From positions 434,001 through 498,000 of the forward strand of contig CM074764.1 in the NCBI GenBank assembly GCA_037355855.1: 64,000 bases of DNA, given 5' to 3'. The position numbers and the translations under genes were made by a program. Numbering within the stretch: position 1 is the first letter of the stretch; every line of letters starts with the position of its first letter. The stretch is from Pseudo-nitzschia pungens. Taxonomy: Eukaryota > Bacillariophyta > Bacillariophyceae > Bacillariales > Bacillariaceae. A model generated the notes under the pieces. That model worked only from the letters and a program-made list of their open reading frames with translations, had not been told where the DNA came from and did no database searches. Of this stretch, positions 32,229 to 42,267 are shown piece after piece.

Positions 32229-32526
32229 TCACGAGCCGCTTGGAGCAGGGCCACCAGGAGGTTGGTTTCGCTGGGACGACGAAGATGGATTTTGCTGTTG
32301 TGGTGAAAGTAGCATTGAGAGAGTCTGCTGTTGCGACAACAACGCAAGAAGCAACTCTTGGGACTGTTGCTGGTGTTGTGGTTGTGCGCCGGAAGCACTG
32401 ATGGTCGTCCCAACAGGAGCACTAGGCTGTTGCGATGTCGCTGCCGTCGGCTGTGGGCCGAGCTGGTTTGCTTGATTCTGCGAAGTGCTTTGGTGTGCGG
32501 CGAGGATAGCGGACGCACCTAGAATG
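32229..32526 (-). pseudogene. 3' coding remnant of the DUF6824 gene, cut off by the copia insertion
   Basis: Reading the minus strand from the target-site copy GAATG (32522-32526), the frame of the gene at 38831-40589 continues without a stop for 97 codons to TGA at 32229-32231. The encoded tail is Gln/Ser-rich (QHQQQSQELLLALL, LSPQQQNPSSSS), matching the style of the upstream part. This is direct evidence that both pieces were one exon before the element inserted. Confidence 0.85.
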
Positions 32527-32936
32527 TGTTGAGATGGTTGAAATATTCGGGTTAATAGAAGTGTTACTTTATTGGTTTCTATTTTCTACAAAATATGAGC
32601 CAGGTATTCTCCTCCAATAATCCCAACATTCAGTTGTAAATCACTCCTAAACTTCTTCCTGTCTTTCACTCGCCAATATCCATTTATCACTGCTCTATGT
32701 ACCTTCAGTTAGAGACACTGAATGTTTGTCCATCATGGACACAACGCACTCAGATTCCCCATATTTGTTATTCCAGTATCAGTTTTGTGAGCTCCAAATA
32801 TTGCTTAGTTTGCACCTATTCTTGTCCATCTTAGTACTACGTCGCTTTCCACCATTTTGTTCTTATTCTGATTCTGAACTGTGTTTCGCTCATTGATTCG
32901 TCTGTCCGTTCTTCGTTCGACTACTTTGTCTCAACA
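32527..32936 (-). repeat. 3' LTR of the second copia element
   Basis: 410 bp, identical to the copy at 38421-38830. It is the 3' LTR because gag-pol reads toward it on the minus strand. Confidence 0.97.
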
Positions 32937-32956
32937 CACTTCCCTATTTAACCTGT

Positions 32957-35900
32957 TCAGCTGACCAATTCAGCACTGTACCGGTTAAATAAATCACGAG
33001 ACAAATTCTTGGTATGAATGTCTGGGGTCATATCATTCCCAGTTCTCCATTCCACCATAAGAAATCCTCTGTCTTTTAACTCTCGAAGAAAGTTCTGCTT
33101 GACATCGATATGTCGGGTTCTTCCCCCCACGGACCAATTATTTGCCAGGTCAACTGTGCCCCTGTTGTCACAGTACAGGATCATGGGCAGTTCAACTTCT
33201 AGTTCCATATTGATCATGACATGGTACACGAACATCATATCTTGTGCTGTCAGTACTGCTGAATACAGTTCTGCCTCCGTTGTTGATAAGGCAATAATGG
33301 GCATCATCTTGCTGAACTGCTTCACGATTGCCCCCTCTAAGTACACAATTCCTGCATTCACACTTCTTCTACTGCTGTGTTTTGCATATTCTGAATCACA
33401 CTTGCCACTGATCGTAAACTTGTATTTGCCTCTCCGGCCATTCCACCGACCGGGCTTAGTTACTTTGATCGTAAAGCCCTTTCTTTTGGTGGAGACAATG
33501 AAGTTCATGACTCTCTTAAGTGCCTTCATACTCTTCGTACCGGCTTGTTGCATGTGGCTTGACAGTTCCCTCACTGCATTCAGTACATCCGGTCTGCTCC
33601 ATCTCATCATGTGCAGCAGAATTCCTACGCCAGATCGATACTTGGTCTGTTCTTCCGGTGACAGAGGATTATCGACTCCGGGTTTGAACTCAAGGACACT
33701 TCCCGGCTCTGCTGGTGTAGTTGGGGCTTTGTTCTGTGGTCCAGTACCGCCAGTACACCCAAATTCATCCGCGAATCGCTGCACCTTCACCGGTTGTGTC
33801 AGTCTGATTTGCCCAGCTTCTCGCTCCACTTGGCAACCCACATATTCTTCCAATTGCCCCAGATCTTTGCAGTCCCATAAGCTCATGAACTGCTTTACTG
33901 TTTTCAACACCAGATCTTTAGGCCCTGAGATACAGCAGTCATCTACCCACAGCACAAACAGTACCAATTGCTCCTTTTCATACTTGTAGAACACACATGG
34001 TTCTGCCAGATTTCTCTTAAATCCCATAAATGCCAATGCCTTGCAGCATTCGCGATAGTATTGCAACGCCGCCTGTACAGTGCCGTACTGAGTCTTGAGT
34101 AGTTTAAACACTCCCCATGCCGGATACCACTTCTTATAGGCCTCCGGAATTTTCATATAGATTTGATGTTTGTCCGGATGCTGAAATTCCCCATTTAGGA
34201 AGGCTCCCTCCACATCCACCAGATGCTGATACCAGTTGGCTGTCAATGTTAGAACAAAACAGATTCTGATACTGACTTCCGTGGCCACTGGTGCTGACTT
34301 GTCGTGGCTGTCATAGTGTTTTCCATCTACCTGCTGAAACCCCCGAAATGCGTTTCTGGCTCTGAAAACGCCATTCGGTTTCTTCTTCATAGCCCAAGTG
34401 CTGTCAAACAGTTTGGTTCCCTTTGGAATATCTCTTGGGTGCACCAATTCAAACACATTGTACTTAACCATTTTGTCGTGTTCTACCTTGATGGCCTTCT
34501 CCCATTCCTTCCGGTCAACTGTTCTCATTGCTTGTTGGTAATTCATTACATTGAGCTCTTCTGTGTTTCCGTAGTTCTCGCCTGTTGCTCCCACAAGAAA
34601 TAACTCCCCTTTTGTGTCTGTCAGCGCTGCTGCGACCAATCGATGCTGTTTTGTTGCGTCTACATACCCAAATGCATGTTCCACTGATAGGTAAATCTTT
34701 TCTCCCTTTGTCAGTGAGAATAACAACGCCTCTTCTTCCATCATACTCTCGTCGTAAACCTCATCTAGTGCACTGATACATGCCTCGTCCATTCCCAACA
34801 GGCATGTTTCTTTCGCGTATCCGTCTTGGATTGCGAGCGCTGCGAGCTCGGTTCCATCGTGTGCCAATGGTGCTCTCACCTGGCGTCCAGACCGCGTTAC
34901 TGCCCGAACGGCTCGCGTGTCTACTTCACTGCTGACGGTCATTGCGCTCTCGTCCGTTGACTCTGCATCATCTTCCGTTGTATCGAACAACGGCTGCTCC
35001 GCCTCGAAATCCACCACTTCCGTGTGTATTGACGTGTGCGTCCTGCTCTCTTCACTGGCGTGGCTCTCGTCCGAGTCTGACATCACTGATTCCTCATCCA
35101 ATGACGTTTCGAAGTCAATCTCCACTCCCGGCAAACCGACGGGCTTATAGTACATGCGCCCCAACCATTGGACGTCTCTCGAGTGAATTGTTTTCTTGGT
35201 CTTCGGATCATACATAACGTAGCAATCTCCGGCATGGTTCTCCGCGTAGTGTACAAACAAGCAGGTCTTGCCACGTGCTTTGACTTTCGCCGTGCCTCTT
35301 GTGTGTGTTTTGACCATGCCGGCCATTCCCGCCACCTGTAGATTGTTGATCCATTTGGGTAATCTCCCGTACAAGTGCTCATGTCGGGTCGCTCTTTTCC
35401 CGTTCACCTTTACCACTGTCAGCATGTCCGTCTGGGCTGCCCACTTAAGAAAGTGAGTGAAAAGTATGTATCTATACTTATCGGGCACGTTTGCCGCCGC
35501 CAATGCTGCTCTCGTTTTCCCACACAAGTGGTACAGTTTGGTCTCCACACGAGAGTTTCGCTGTGGCGTCTTGGCTGTATACTCGAATTGTGTGTCCATT
35601 CGCCAGTCTTCGCCATTGAGTGTTGCCTCAAACTGGTAGTTCTCCCCGCCGTCATCACACCGAATTTCCTTGGCGCGTTTCCCTTGTCTCTTGAAACGGT
35701 TGAGTTTGGTGCAGAAGTCGTCGACAAAGCCTTTCTTTGTCCGATACCATCCCAGGATTGTTCCCCCGGTTAGATGCTCGACGCCGACTGTCAAGCAATT
35801 GTTGTATGGGAATACCACTCCGCCCTTCTTTGGTTCTTTAAGCGACAGTCCGTCCACATACCACTTCTGTCCAATGTTCTTTATTTGTTGCGTCTCTCCG

Positions 35901-38377
35901 CTTCCTAGATCAACCTGTCGTGCTTTGCCGACTGCGCACGCCTCGCATGTAGCGCTTATTCCCTCCAGTGTCCAGCCCAAATGTTTGGCTGTTTGCTTAG
36001 TACTGCGCATGTTGGTGTGTCCACAGTACTCATGTGCTTGCTGTACGGTCATCTTGGCTTTGGCCGCCAAGGCCATCTCTGGTTGGCTGTCGTCCTGTCT
36101 CCGGTCAATCCGCACTGCCCAAAGTCTACCTTCTTTCGAGTGGATTGGTATGTCGAAATGTAGTGTTTGCTTGCCCTTATACAGGTGTATTCCTGTTTTG
36201 TCTCCTGTCATGGTCCAGCCATTGTCAGTTAGTTTGGTTATGGAGCAAAGATTAAATTTAGATCCACCATATCTACAGTCCATCATACGGATTAATGTGG
36301 TAGTTCCCTTTGGTCCCCGTACTATCCCTGGTATATCCACTATCGCTATTGCTTGCATTTTATTCCCGCTAGCGTCCATGGAGTGATTTGCAGTCTTCAA
36401 TCGTGCGTTAGCGTTCTTAGAAGGAATCGAGCCTACCCGGCTATTCGTGATGTGACACGTTGCTCCTGTGTCTGCAATCCATATATTGGGTGAGTATAGT
36501 GACTCCGACGCCGAGTGTGCTGTAAGCGCTGTATTTCCGTCTCCTGCGTTCAGCATTGCGTACTCTTCGCCCCCTGCTTGCGCGTAATTCCCGCGTTCAC
36601 ATGTCCGTTGTTCTTCAGTTGGCCAATCGTCTGGCGCGCATTGTTCGAGTCTGTCGGGCCATTCCCGGATTGCATACGTCCTGCGAGTGTGTGACTCCAG
36701 CTGTTCTGCCGCATGTATATATTGCGGCATGGATATTAACATATCGCTATCTGTCCCGACTGGCACTGCTTTAAGTCGCATGCTCCAGCCCTTTAACTGT
36801 CCGTTGCAGTGGAGTACTTCCGTGACTGCTTGGACTTCTCCAAGGATTGGTCTGTTGTAAGTATGTGCTGGTGCACGATACCATCCATTGCGGTTCAATT
36901 TGATTTGTTTCTTGCGCACCGGCCTGCTGATCCCGCATGCTTCTCTGGTATGTTTAGAGCTCGAACAGGTTTTGTTCTGTTTCTTAAGCGCCGGTCTTGT
37001 AGTCCCGCATGAATTCCTTGTATGTTTGGGTGTCTGGCAACACCTTTCACTACTTTTGTTTGCATGTGTCTTCTGCCTTTGCGCTTCACTATTACCAAAC
37101 GTGTGTTTGCGTCCACGATTGTCTGCTTTTGGTTTGCTCGATTTTCGTCCCTTTCCGTACGTTCTATGTACATTCTGTACTAATTTCTTGTTCTTTCTTT
37201 TCTGTTGCTTGTTCTTGTTGCTGTTGACCTTTTTGCGTCTCCAGTTCATTTCTGCTGGTTCGGTCCACTCAGCAATCAGTTGCGAAGTATCCTCCATGGT
37301 TTCCTCCTGACCATGGCATTCTTCACAAAATACACACTGTCCGATTCCTGCTAGAGCCAACTCGGATTCAATCGACAATGCTGCTATCTCGTTCGTCTGC
37401 TTTCCTTTCATCCACTTCGGTTTCTTTTCCGGGTGTTTCTCCCAACATTCTGTATCGGGATGTCCTTTCTTTCCACAGTGCCCACACTTCTTTAGTTTTG
37501 GGCAGTCTCTCTTGATGTGTCCGGCCTTTCCACAGCTGTAACATCTCTTTTGACTGTGTTCTCCAGATTTGTTCTGACCCATTTTGTTTCCGTCGTAATC
37601 ATACTCGTTTGAGGTGAGACTGTACTCCACTTGAGCTCTAGACTTGTTCCTCTCGTTCAACGCCTTCCAGAGCGTAATCATAGCCTGCTTTATCTCTCGA
37701 ACTTGAGGTGCTCCGTTGTTGTCCTTGAGTGCCTCCTCTCGCTTGCGAATCAGGGTTTGTTGGTACAGATCCGGCGCTTTTGTGTAGATCAAAACTAACT
37801 TCTCCTCATCAGATATTCCCTTGGTTCTATCCGCATACTTCAGCTCAATCTTGGCTAACCTCGCGAAAAAGTCCCTTGGATTTTCCTTGTTCTTCATGGT
37901 GAGTTGCGCCATTTCTCTGCGCTGATCAAACAGTGCCGTTGCTGGATCTCCTCGATACTCCGCGAACAGATCTTGGACTATCAAGTGTGCTTGCCCGATT
38001 GGCCATTCTTTGGTAACCGATGCATGCACCATTGCCAAGCAATTAATCATCTCACCCTTTGCGAAAGCGATTTGCATTGCCGACACTGCCAACTTGTTCT
38101 TGAGAATTGCTTCCTTGTTGGCGTCGGAATGTTTGTTGTTTTCGCTTGCTTCTTCTTCTTCCTTGTCCGGCAAATCTTTATGCCGTTCCTCTTTTAGGAC
38201 TTCGACGAAGTCCTTCTGAGCTGCGTATGCTCTCAAGTAAGCCCACCAACTTGCGAATCCGTCTTCGGTGTCTACGCTGAAAGTTGGTACGTCTACCTTT
38301 ATGTATTTCGTTTTGTTATCACTCATCTTCACTTGTTGGTTGCTTACAGGGATATTTCGTATTTTCTCTTTTCCCAC
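32957..38377 (-). CDS. Ty1/copia Gag-Pol polyprotein, intact
   Basis: 1806 residues. The Gag region carries two adjacent CCHC zinc knuckles (CYSCGKAGHIKRDC, then CGHCGKKGHPDTEC, about 280-310). The protease is IWIADTGATCHIT (near 640, canonical DTG). Integrase has an HHCC-type finger (HEYCGHTN ... CEACAVGK) and a DDE core (WYVDGLSL; IRCDDGGEN; TPQRNSRVE). Reverse transcriptase shows HLVDVEGAFLNGEF and LFVLWVDDCCIS, and RNase H shows STTEAELYSA and YCDNRGTVDLANN followed by TRHIDVKQNFLRE. The order PR-IN-RT-RH defines Ty1/copia. It differs clearly from the element at the left edge, which lacks the knuckles and has DSQ. No frameshift or stop is seen. Confidence 0.96.
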   Translation of the reverse strand: MGKEKIRNIPVSNQQVKMSDNKTKYIKVDVPTFSVDTEDGFASWWAYLRAYAAQKDFVEVLKEERHKDLPDKEEEEASENNKHSDANKEAILKNKLAVSAMQIAFAKGEMINCLAMVHASVTKEWPIGQAHLIVQDLFAEYRGDPATALFDQRREMAQLTMKNKENPRDFFARLAKIELKYADRTKGISDEEKLVLIYTKAPDLYQQTLIRKREEALKDNNGAPQVREIKQAMITLWKALNERNKSRAQVEYSLTSNEYDYDGNKMGQNKSGEHSQKRCYSCGKAGHIKRDCPKLKKCGHCGKKGHPDTECWEKHPEKKPKWMKGKQTNEIAALSIESELALAGIGQCVFCEECHGQEETMEDTSQLIAEWTEPAEMNWRRKKVNSNKNKQQKRKNKKLVQNVHRTYGKGRKSSKPKADNRGRKHTFGNSEAQRQKTHANKSSERCCQTPKHTRNSCGTTRPALKKQNKTCSSSKHTREACGISRPVRKKQIKLNRNGWYRAPAHTYNRPILGEVQAVTEVLHCNGQLKGWSMRLKAVPVGTDSDMLISMPQYIHAAEQLESHTRRTYAIREWPDRLEQCAPDDWPTEEQRTCERGNYAQAGGEEYAMLNAGDGNTALTAHSASESLYSPNIWIADTGATCHITNSRVGSIPSKNANARLKTANHSMDASGNKMQAIAIVDIPGIVRGPKGTTTLIRMMDCRYGGSKFNLCSITKLTDNGWTMTGDKTGIHLYKGKQTLHFDIPIHSKEGRLWAVRIDRRQDDSQPEMALAAKAKMTVQQAHEYCGHTNMRSTKQTAKHLGWTLEGISATCEACAVGKARQVDLGSGETQQIKNIGQKWYVDGLSLKEPKKGGVVFPYNNCLTVGVEHLTGGTILGWYRTKKGFVDDFCTKLNRFKRQGKRAKEIRCDDGGENYQFEATLNGEDWRMDTQFEYTAKTPQRNSRVETKLYHLCGKTRAALAAANVPDKYRYILFTHFLKWAAQTDMLTVVKVNGKRATRHEHLYGRLPKWINNLQVAGMAGMVKTHTRGTAKVKARGKTCLFVHYAENHAGDCYVMYDPKTKKTIHSRDVQWLGRMYYKPVGLPGVEIDFETSLDEESVMSDSDESHASEESRTHTSIHTEVVDFEAEQPLFDTTEDDAESTDESAMTVSSEVDTRAVRAVTRSGRQVRAPLAHDGTELAALAIQDGYAKETCLLGMDEACISALDEVYDESMMEEEALLFSLTKGEKIYLSVEHAFGYVDATKQHRLVAAALTDTKGELFLVGATGENYGNTEELNVMNYQQAMRTVDRKEWEKAIKVEHDKMVKYNVFELVHPRDIPKGTKLFDSTWAMKKKPNGVFRARNAFRGFQQVDGKHYDSHDKSAPVATEVSIRICFVLTLTANWYQHLVDVEGAFLNGEFQHPDKHQIYMKIPEAYKKWYPAWGVFKLLKTQYGTVQAALQYYRECCKALAFMGFKRNLAEPCVFYKYEKEQLVLFVLWVDDCCISGPKDLVLKTVKQFMSLWDCKDLGQLEEYVGCQVEREAGQIRLTQPVKVQRFADEFGCTGGTGPQNKAPTTPAEPGSVLEFKPGVDNPLSPEEQTKYRSGVGILLHMMRWSRPDVLNAVRELSSHMQQAGTKSMKALKRVMNFIVSTKRKGFTIKVTKPGRWNGRRGKYKFTISGKCDSEYAKHSSRRSVNAGIVYLEGAIVKQFSKMMPIIALSTTEAELYSAVLTAQDMMFVYHVMINMELEVELPMILYCDNRGTVDLANNWSVGGRTRHIDVKQNFLRELKDRGFLMVEWRTGNDMTPDIHTKNLSRDLFNRYSAELVS

Positions 38378-38420
38378 TAACTCGATTCAACGCTTACAAC
38401 TCAAAACGTTCTTCGAAGAA

Positions 38421-38830
38421 TGTTGAGATGGTTGAAATATTCGGGTTAATAGAAGTGTTACTTTATTGGTTTCTATTTTCTACAAAATATGAGCCAGGTA
38501 TTCTCCTCCAATAATCCCAACATTCAGTTGTAAATCACTCCTAAACTTCTTCCTGTCTTTCACTCGCCAATATCCATTTATCACTGCTCTATGTACCTTC
38601 AGTTAGAGACACTGAATGTTTGTCCATCATGGACACAACGCACTCAGATTCCCCATATTTGTTATTCCAGTATCAGTTTTGTGAGCTCCAAATATTGCTT
38701 AGTTTGCACCTATTCTTGTCCATCTTAGTACTACGTCGCTTTCCACCATTTTGTTCTTATTCTGATTCTGAACTGTGTTTCGCTCATTGATTCGTCTGTC
38801 CGTTCTTCGTTCGACTACTTTGTCTCAACA
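38421..38830 (-). repeat. 5' LTR of the second copia element
   Basis: 410 bp, identical to 32527-32936. It supplies the element's promoter on the minus strand. The host reading frame enters it from 38831 and stops after about 15 codons at 38784. Confidence 0.97.
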
Positions 38831-40589
38831 GAATGAGAGCTTCAGTTACGTTGTTATGGTTTTCTATCGCTGCCTGGCCCGTGATACCGGTTCCGCTCCT
38901 TGCGTGTTGTGTAGCAGACTGGATGGCTGCCGCCGCTCGGACAACGTTCGCATCGATCGAATGCTGCTGCAATGAAAGTGGGGGGAGCTGCTGTTGCTGC
39001 GTCCGCGATTGTCCCGGCTGTGGATGTTGTTGGAGTTGCTGCGTCCGCGACTGTCCCGGCTGTACATGTTGTTGGAGTTGCTGTTGTATTATCTGTATTT
39101 GCGGATCTTGTAGAAGTTGCGCTTGCATTTGTTGTTGCTGTTGCCTCAACAGTTGCTGGATTTGTTGTTGTTGCATCAGAAGCTGCAGTTGGAATTGCTG
39201 AGCCGCCAGAGGGTCTGCGACCCCGGTATTCAGCAACTGTTGCTGACCTTGTCCCATCATACCAGTACCTGGCCCTGCTCCGATACCTCTGAAATCAACT
39301 AGCTGCTGCGGCAATTGCTGCTGTCCGGGTTGCGTACTTTTAATCGGTGCTGTTCCTGCTATGATACCTTGTGGGCCAAATGACGGATTGAGTTGCTGCT
39401 GTTGCTGATTAAGCAATTGCTGCAGTAATTGTTGCTCGGGGGACTGGGTAGCTTCACCAGTCGCTGATCTTGTTCCAACACTGCTTGGAGCAATTAACTG
39501 TTGTTGCTGTTGTTGCTGCTGTTGTTGTTGCTGATTAATTAATTGCTGGAGTAATTGTTGCTGTGATGGTTGAATAGTCTGCAGTTGTTGGAGTTGTGAA
39601 GCCATCAATAGCGCTTGTTGTTGCTGGTTTTCTAACGCTGGCAGTCCCACCGTTGTTTGACTTTGGTTTTGAGTCGAGATGGGGGATGTTGTCGTAGTGA
39701 GGTCGGAAGTTCCACTTCCTGATTGTTGAATTTCTTGTGCCAAGGTTGTAAGCAACGAGTCAGCTGATGGTTCCGAATCGCCGGATATGCCGTCTTCGAG
39801 AACAACCGGAGTCGGTGTTATCTCATTCGTTGGAGGAGATGGAGGCCCTTTTCGCTTCGACTTGCCAGTATTGGCGGCAGTGCTGCTTCCACTTTTGTCG
39901 CTCACACCACTGCTGCTTTTGGTCCCTCCAGCTCCCCCAGGGTTCAAATCTTTGCGACTCCTGGTTTCTGACCGTGGGCGCCCTCGCAACGCGTGACTGA
40001 TTTTTTCGATTGCAACTTCCTCTGTCACTTCTTCCCAGTACATGTCCATACCAGAAGCGTTGGCATCGCCAACCTTTTTCAAAAACCGTGCAGGGTCTCC
40101 ACCCGAGGATGGCGAGTCCACCCCTTCTCCCCCATCATCGGCATCAGCTGCTATCGGTTGGTCACTACTGCTGCCGGCATCACTCTTCTTTTTACTAGTC
40201 GTGATCTCATCCATCACTTTCCTCGCAATTCCGATTTTCTCTTCCTTGCGCGCTTTGAGATATGTCTCTCTTTTTCTATTCACAATCTTGTGAAATCGCA
40301 AATTTCCCGGGTGTTTTTGCAATGGTCTTCCTCGACCAAAAAGCACGTCGTAGGTTCGTGGTGTGTATATCTTGTCCTCGTTGGCACTTGCTGAATTCCC
40401 CTTCCCACAAGCTTTTGCATTCTTGGAATCGTCCCATTCTTGAGTAGTCGACTCTTGAGAGCATAACATAGTAGGTTCATAATTGCCGACGTGTGCTCCG
40501 GCGGGAGGTGTCGATGGCGCGTCTGTTTCAGTTGATTTTCTAACTTCATCGCAGTCTTGAGTCTTTTTGCCACTGGAGTTCTTACCCAT
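38831..40589 (-). pseudogene. DUF6824 polyglutamine protein, 5' part of a gene split by a retrotransposon
   Basis: From MGKNSSGKK (an in-frame ATG at 40691 adds 34 residues unlike the family) the frame holds a DUF6824-type domain at about 75-200: TYDVLFGRGRPLQKHPGNLRF, then VNRKRETYLKARKEEK, ending in KISHALRGRPR. Such domains are numerous in diatoms and are thought to be nuclear, but no biochemical role is established. After a KSKRKGPPSPP basic patch the protein becomes polyglutamine (QQQQQQQQQ runs to the end). At 38835 the copia element interrupts the frame; translation runs about 15 codons into the LTR to a stop at 38784, giving a protein lacking the last 97 native residues. Because the lost part is only Q/S-rich tail, the truncated product could still work. 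Confidence 0.85.
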
Positions 40590-42267
40590 CTTTAATTTCC
40601 CTCGGAAGTCGAAAAGCTCAATGAAGATGTTTGGGAAAGGTTGCGTCTGCAAGACAGCGTATCTCTGGTTTAATGCCGACTCTGAATTCAAACCTCACGA
40701 TTGAGGTTGCATGTCCCTAGGTTCGATTTTTATTTGTATGGCTACGATAACGCTGTACAACATCTCTATTGCTACGTGGGTTTGAGAATGTTGTACGTAA
40801 GGGAATACGAAGTAGCTAACAGTTTGGCCATGTGCTGTGGCGGAGGGATTGGCAACGCCTTAAACCAGTTTGAACGCCTTCAGAGCTCAGAGCACCATTT
40901 TTGGGAAGTTTGAGAGACTGGAGAAGTCGCGTGAATGAACTAGCGGTAGTCATGAAGTCGCGTGAGGGACGCCAAACTTTTGTGAGAAAAAGTTCGGATG
41001 ATGTCACAGAGAATTTAATTATTGGGGACGCGCGTGCGTAGGCAGAAAGGCACTAGTATATAAGTAAGTTTAAATGATGTCATTGGAAATGTTACTGAAA
41101 CGAACCAAAAGAATGATTTTAAATCGATCGTCACTACTTTGAAAAAATCTGATTCGCTGATTATATTAGTACATTGAGACAATCTTAAATACAGAAAAGA
41201 AAAAGTTAATTATTACTTCCTAATAACTTTTGTTCTTTAGATATCTTGATGCGAATTGAGAAACTGCAGGGGGGGTAAACCTTACTTCTTTGGTCACGAC
41301 CACAGTGACTTCCACGACCCTCTCAATTTACGGTACCAGTACTCCTAACCGTAAGCGACCTTTTACCACCCGTACCGTCGTTGATCGTACAATACTTCTT
41401 ATCACACCAGTTCTTTCTTCTTTTGAAGCGACGATAGTGTTGTTGACACCTTTTGAAGTTGAAACGTTACTACAAAATTCTTATCAGCTGTCCCCCAGTT
41501 CTACGTCCCCGACTACTAATTTTCTACTGAAACCCGGGGACAGCTGATAAGAATTTTGTAGTACGTAAGTGCGCGTCGATAAACAACATTCAATGATATC
41601 ACTATTCCATAACATTTTTATTGGTCGGTGAAAGATTGGGCGTATTCTTTTTCCTTGGAATAGATGCGTAAGTTACTGCCGAAGAAAGATCGATTGCGTC
41701 TCGATGAACATCTCACTCTATGTGACTTCAAATTGTCCCTGTTTGACCATCAAGAGTGGTTTCATTTTGACATGTCGACAAGTTCTCTGCGTACTTGTAC
41801 AATAACGTTTCGGAGGTTTTTAGGCTAGAGGGCCGAAATTTTGACACTCACATGACTTGCGTCAGGTTCACGAGATTCCTTCGCGTGATGCAATCATTAA
41901 ATGAAAACTCTCTACTGACCAGGTGCAATAAAATCTAATCACTACCAAGGACATTGGAAACATAATCAATGAAGACCACCCTAATATCCTTCGAAGCTTG
42001 CATATTTGAAATTAGTAACAAACTCTATCTTCGGCATGCTTGTATGCTGTCACACCGAGTGTGTAGAAATTCTAGAACTGTTACATCACTCATCATGGCC
42101 ACTTACTGTATTTTTTACTAGTCCCTCGACAATGACAATTATAGGATGGCTTCCCTCTTCTGCAACTTTGGATATTAATAATGACTTATATAATAATTTA
42201 CTTTTGATACAGTTGTGTGTTTTCAAACACAATGCGTGTTGACAGGCTAGCTATGTTGCGCAATGCA
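40590..42267. other. Intergenic spacer with a perfect 27-bp inverted repeat
   Basis: No supported gene in 1.7 kb. The only clear structure is the hairpin at 41469-41562, listed separately. Confidence 0.55.
41469..41562. repeat. Perfect inverted repeat, 27-bp arms, 40-nt spacer
   Basis: The left arm 41469-41495 starts ACTACAAAATTC and ends TGTCCCC; the right arm 41536-41562 is its exact reverse complement. The spacer 41496-41535 shows no symmetry. No coding sequence lies inside. It could be a folding RNA or DNA hairpin, or the remains of a small foldback element. Confidence 0.85.

Larger units (their letters stand above)
32527..38830 (-). mobile_element. Complete Ty1/copia (CoDi-type) LTR retrotransposon inserted in a gene
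   Basis: A 6304-bp element in minus orientation. Two 410-bp LTRs (32527-32936 and 38421-38830) read identically base by base. Each begins TGTTG and ends CAACA in plus-strand view. The 5-bp target duplication GAATG is present on both sides (32522-32526 and 38831-38835). A polypurine tract AAATAGGGAAGTG abuts the 3' LTR. The single gag-pol frame is intact. Together these show a recent and potentially autonomous copy. Confidence 0.97.
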
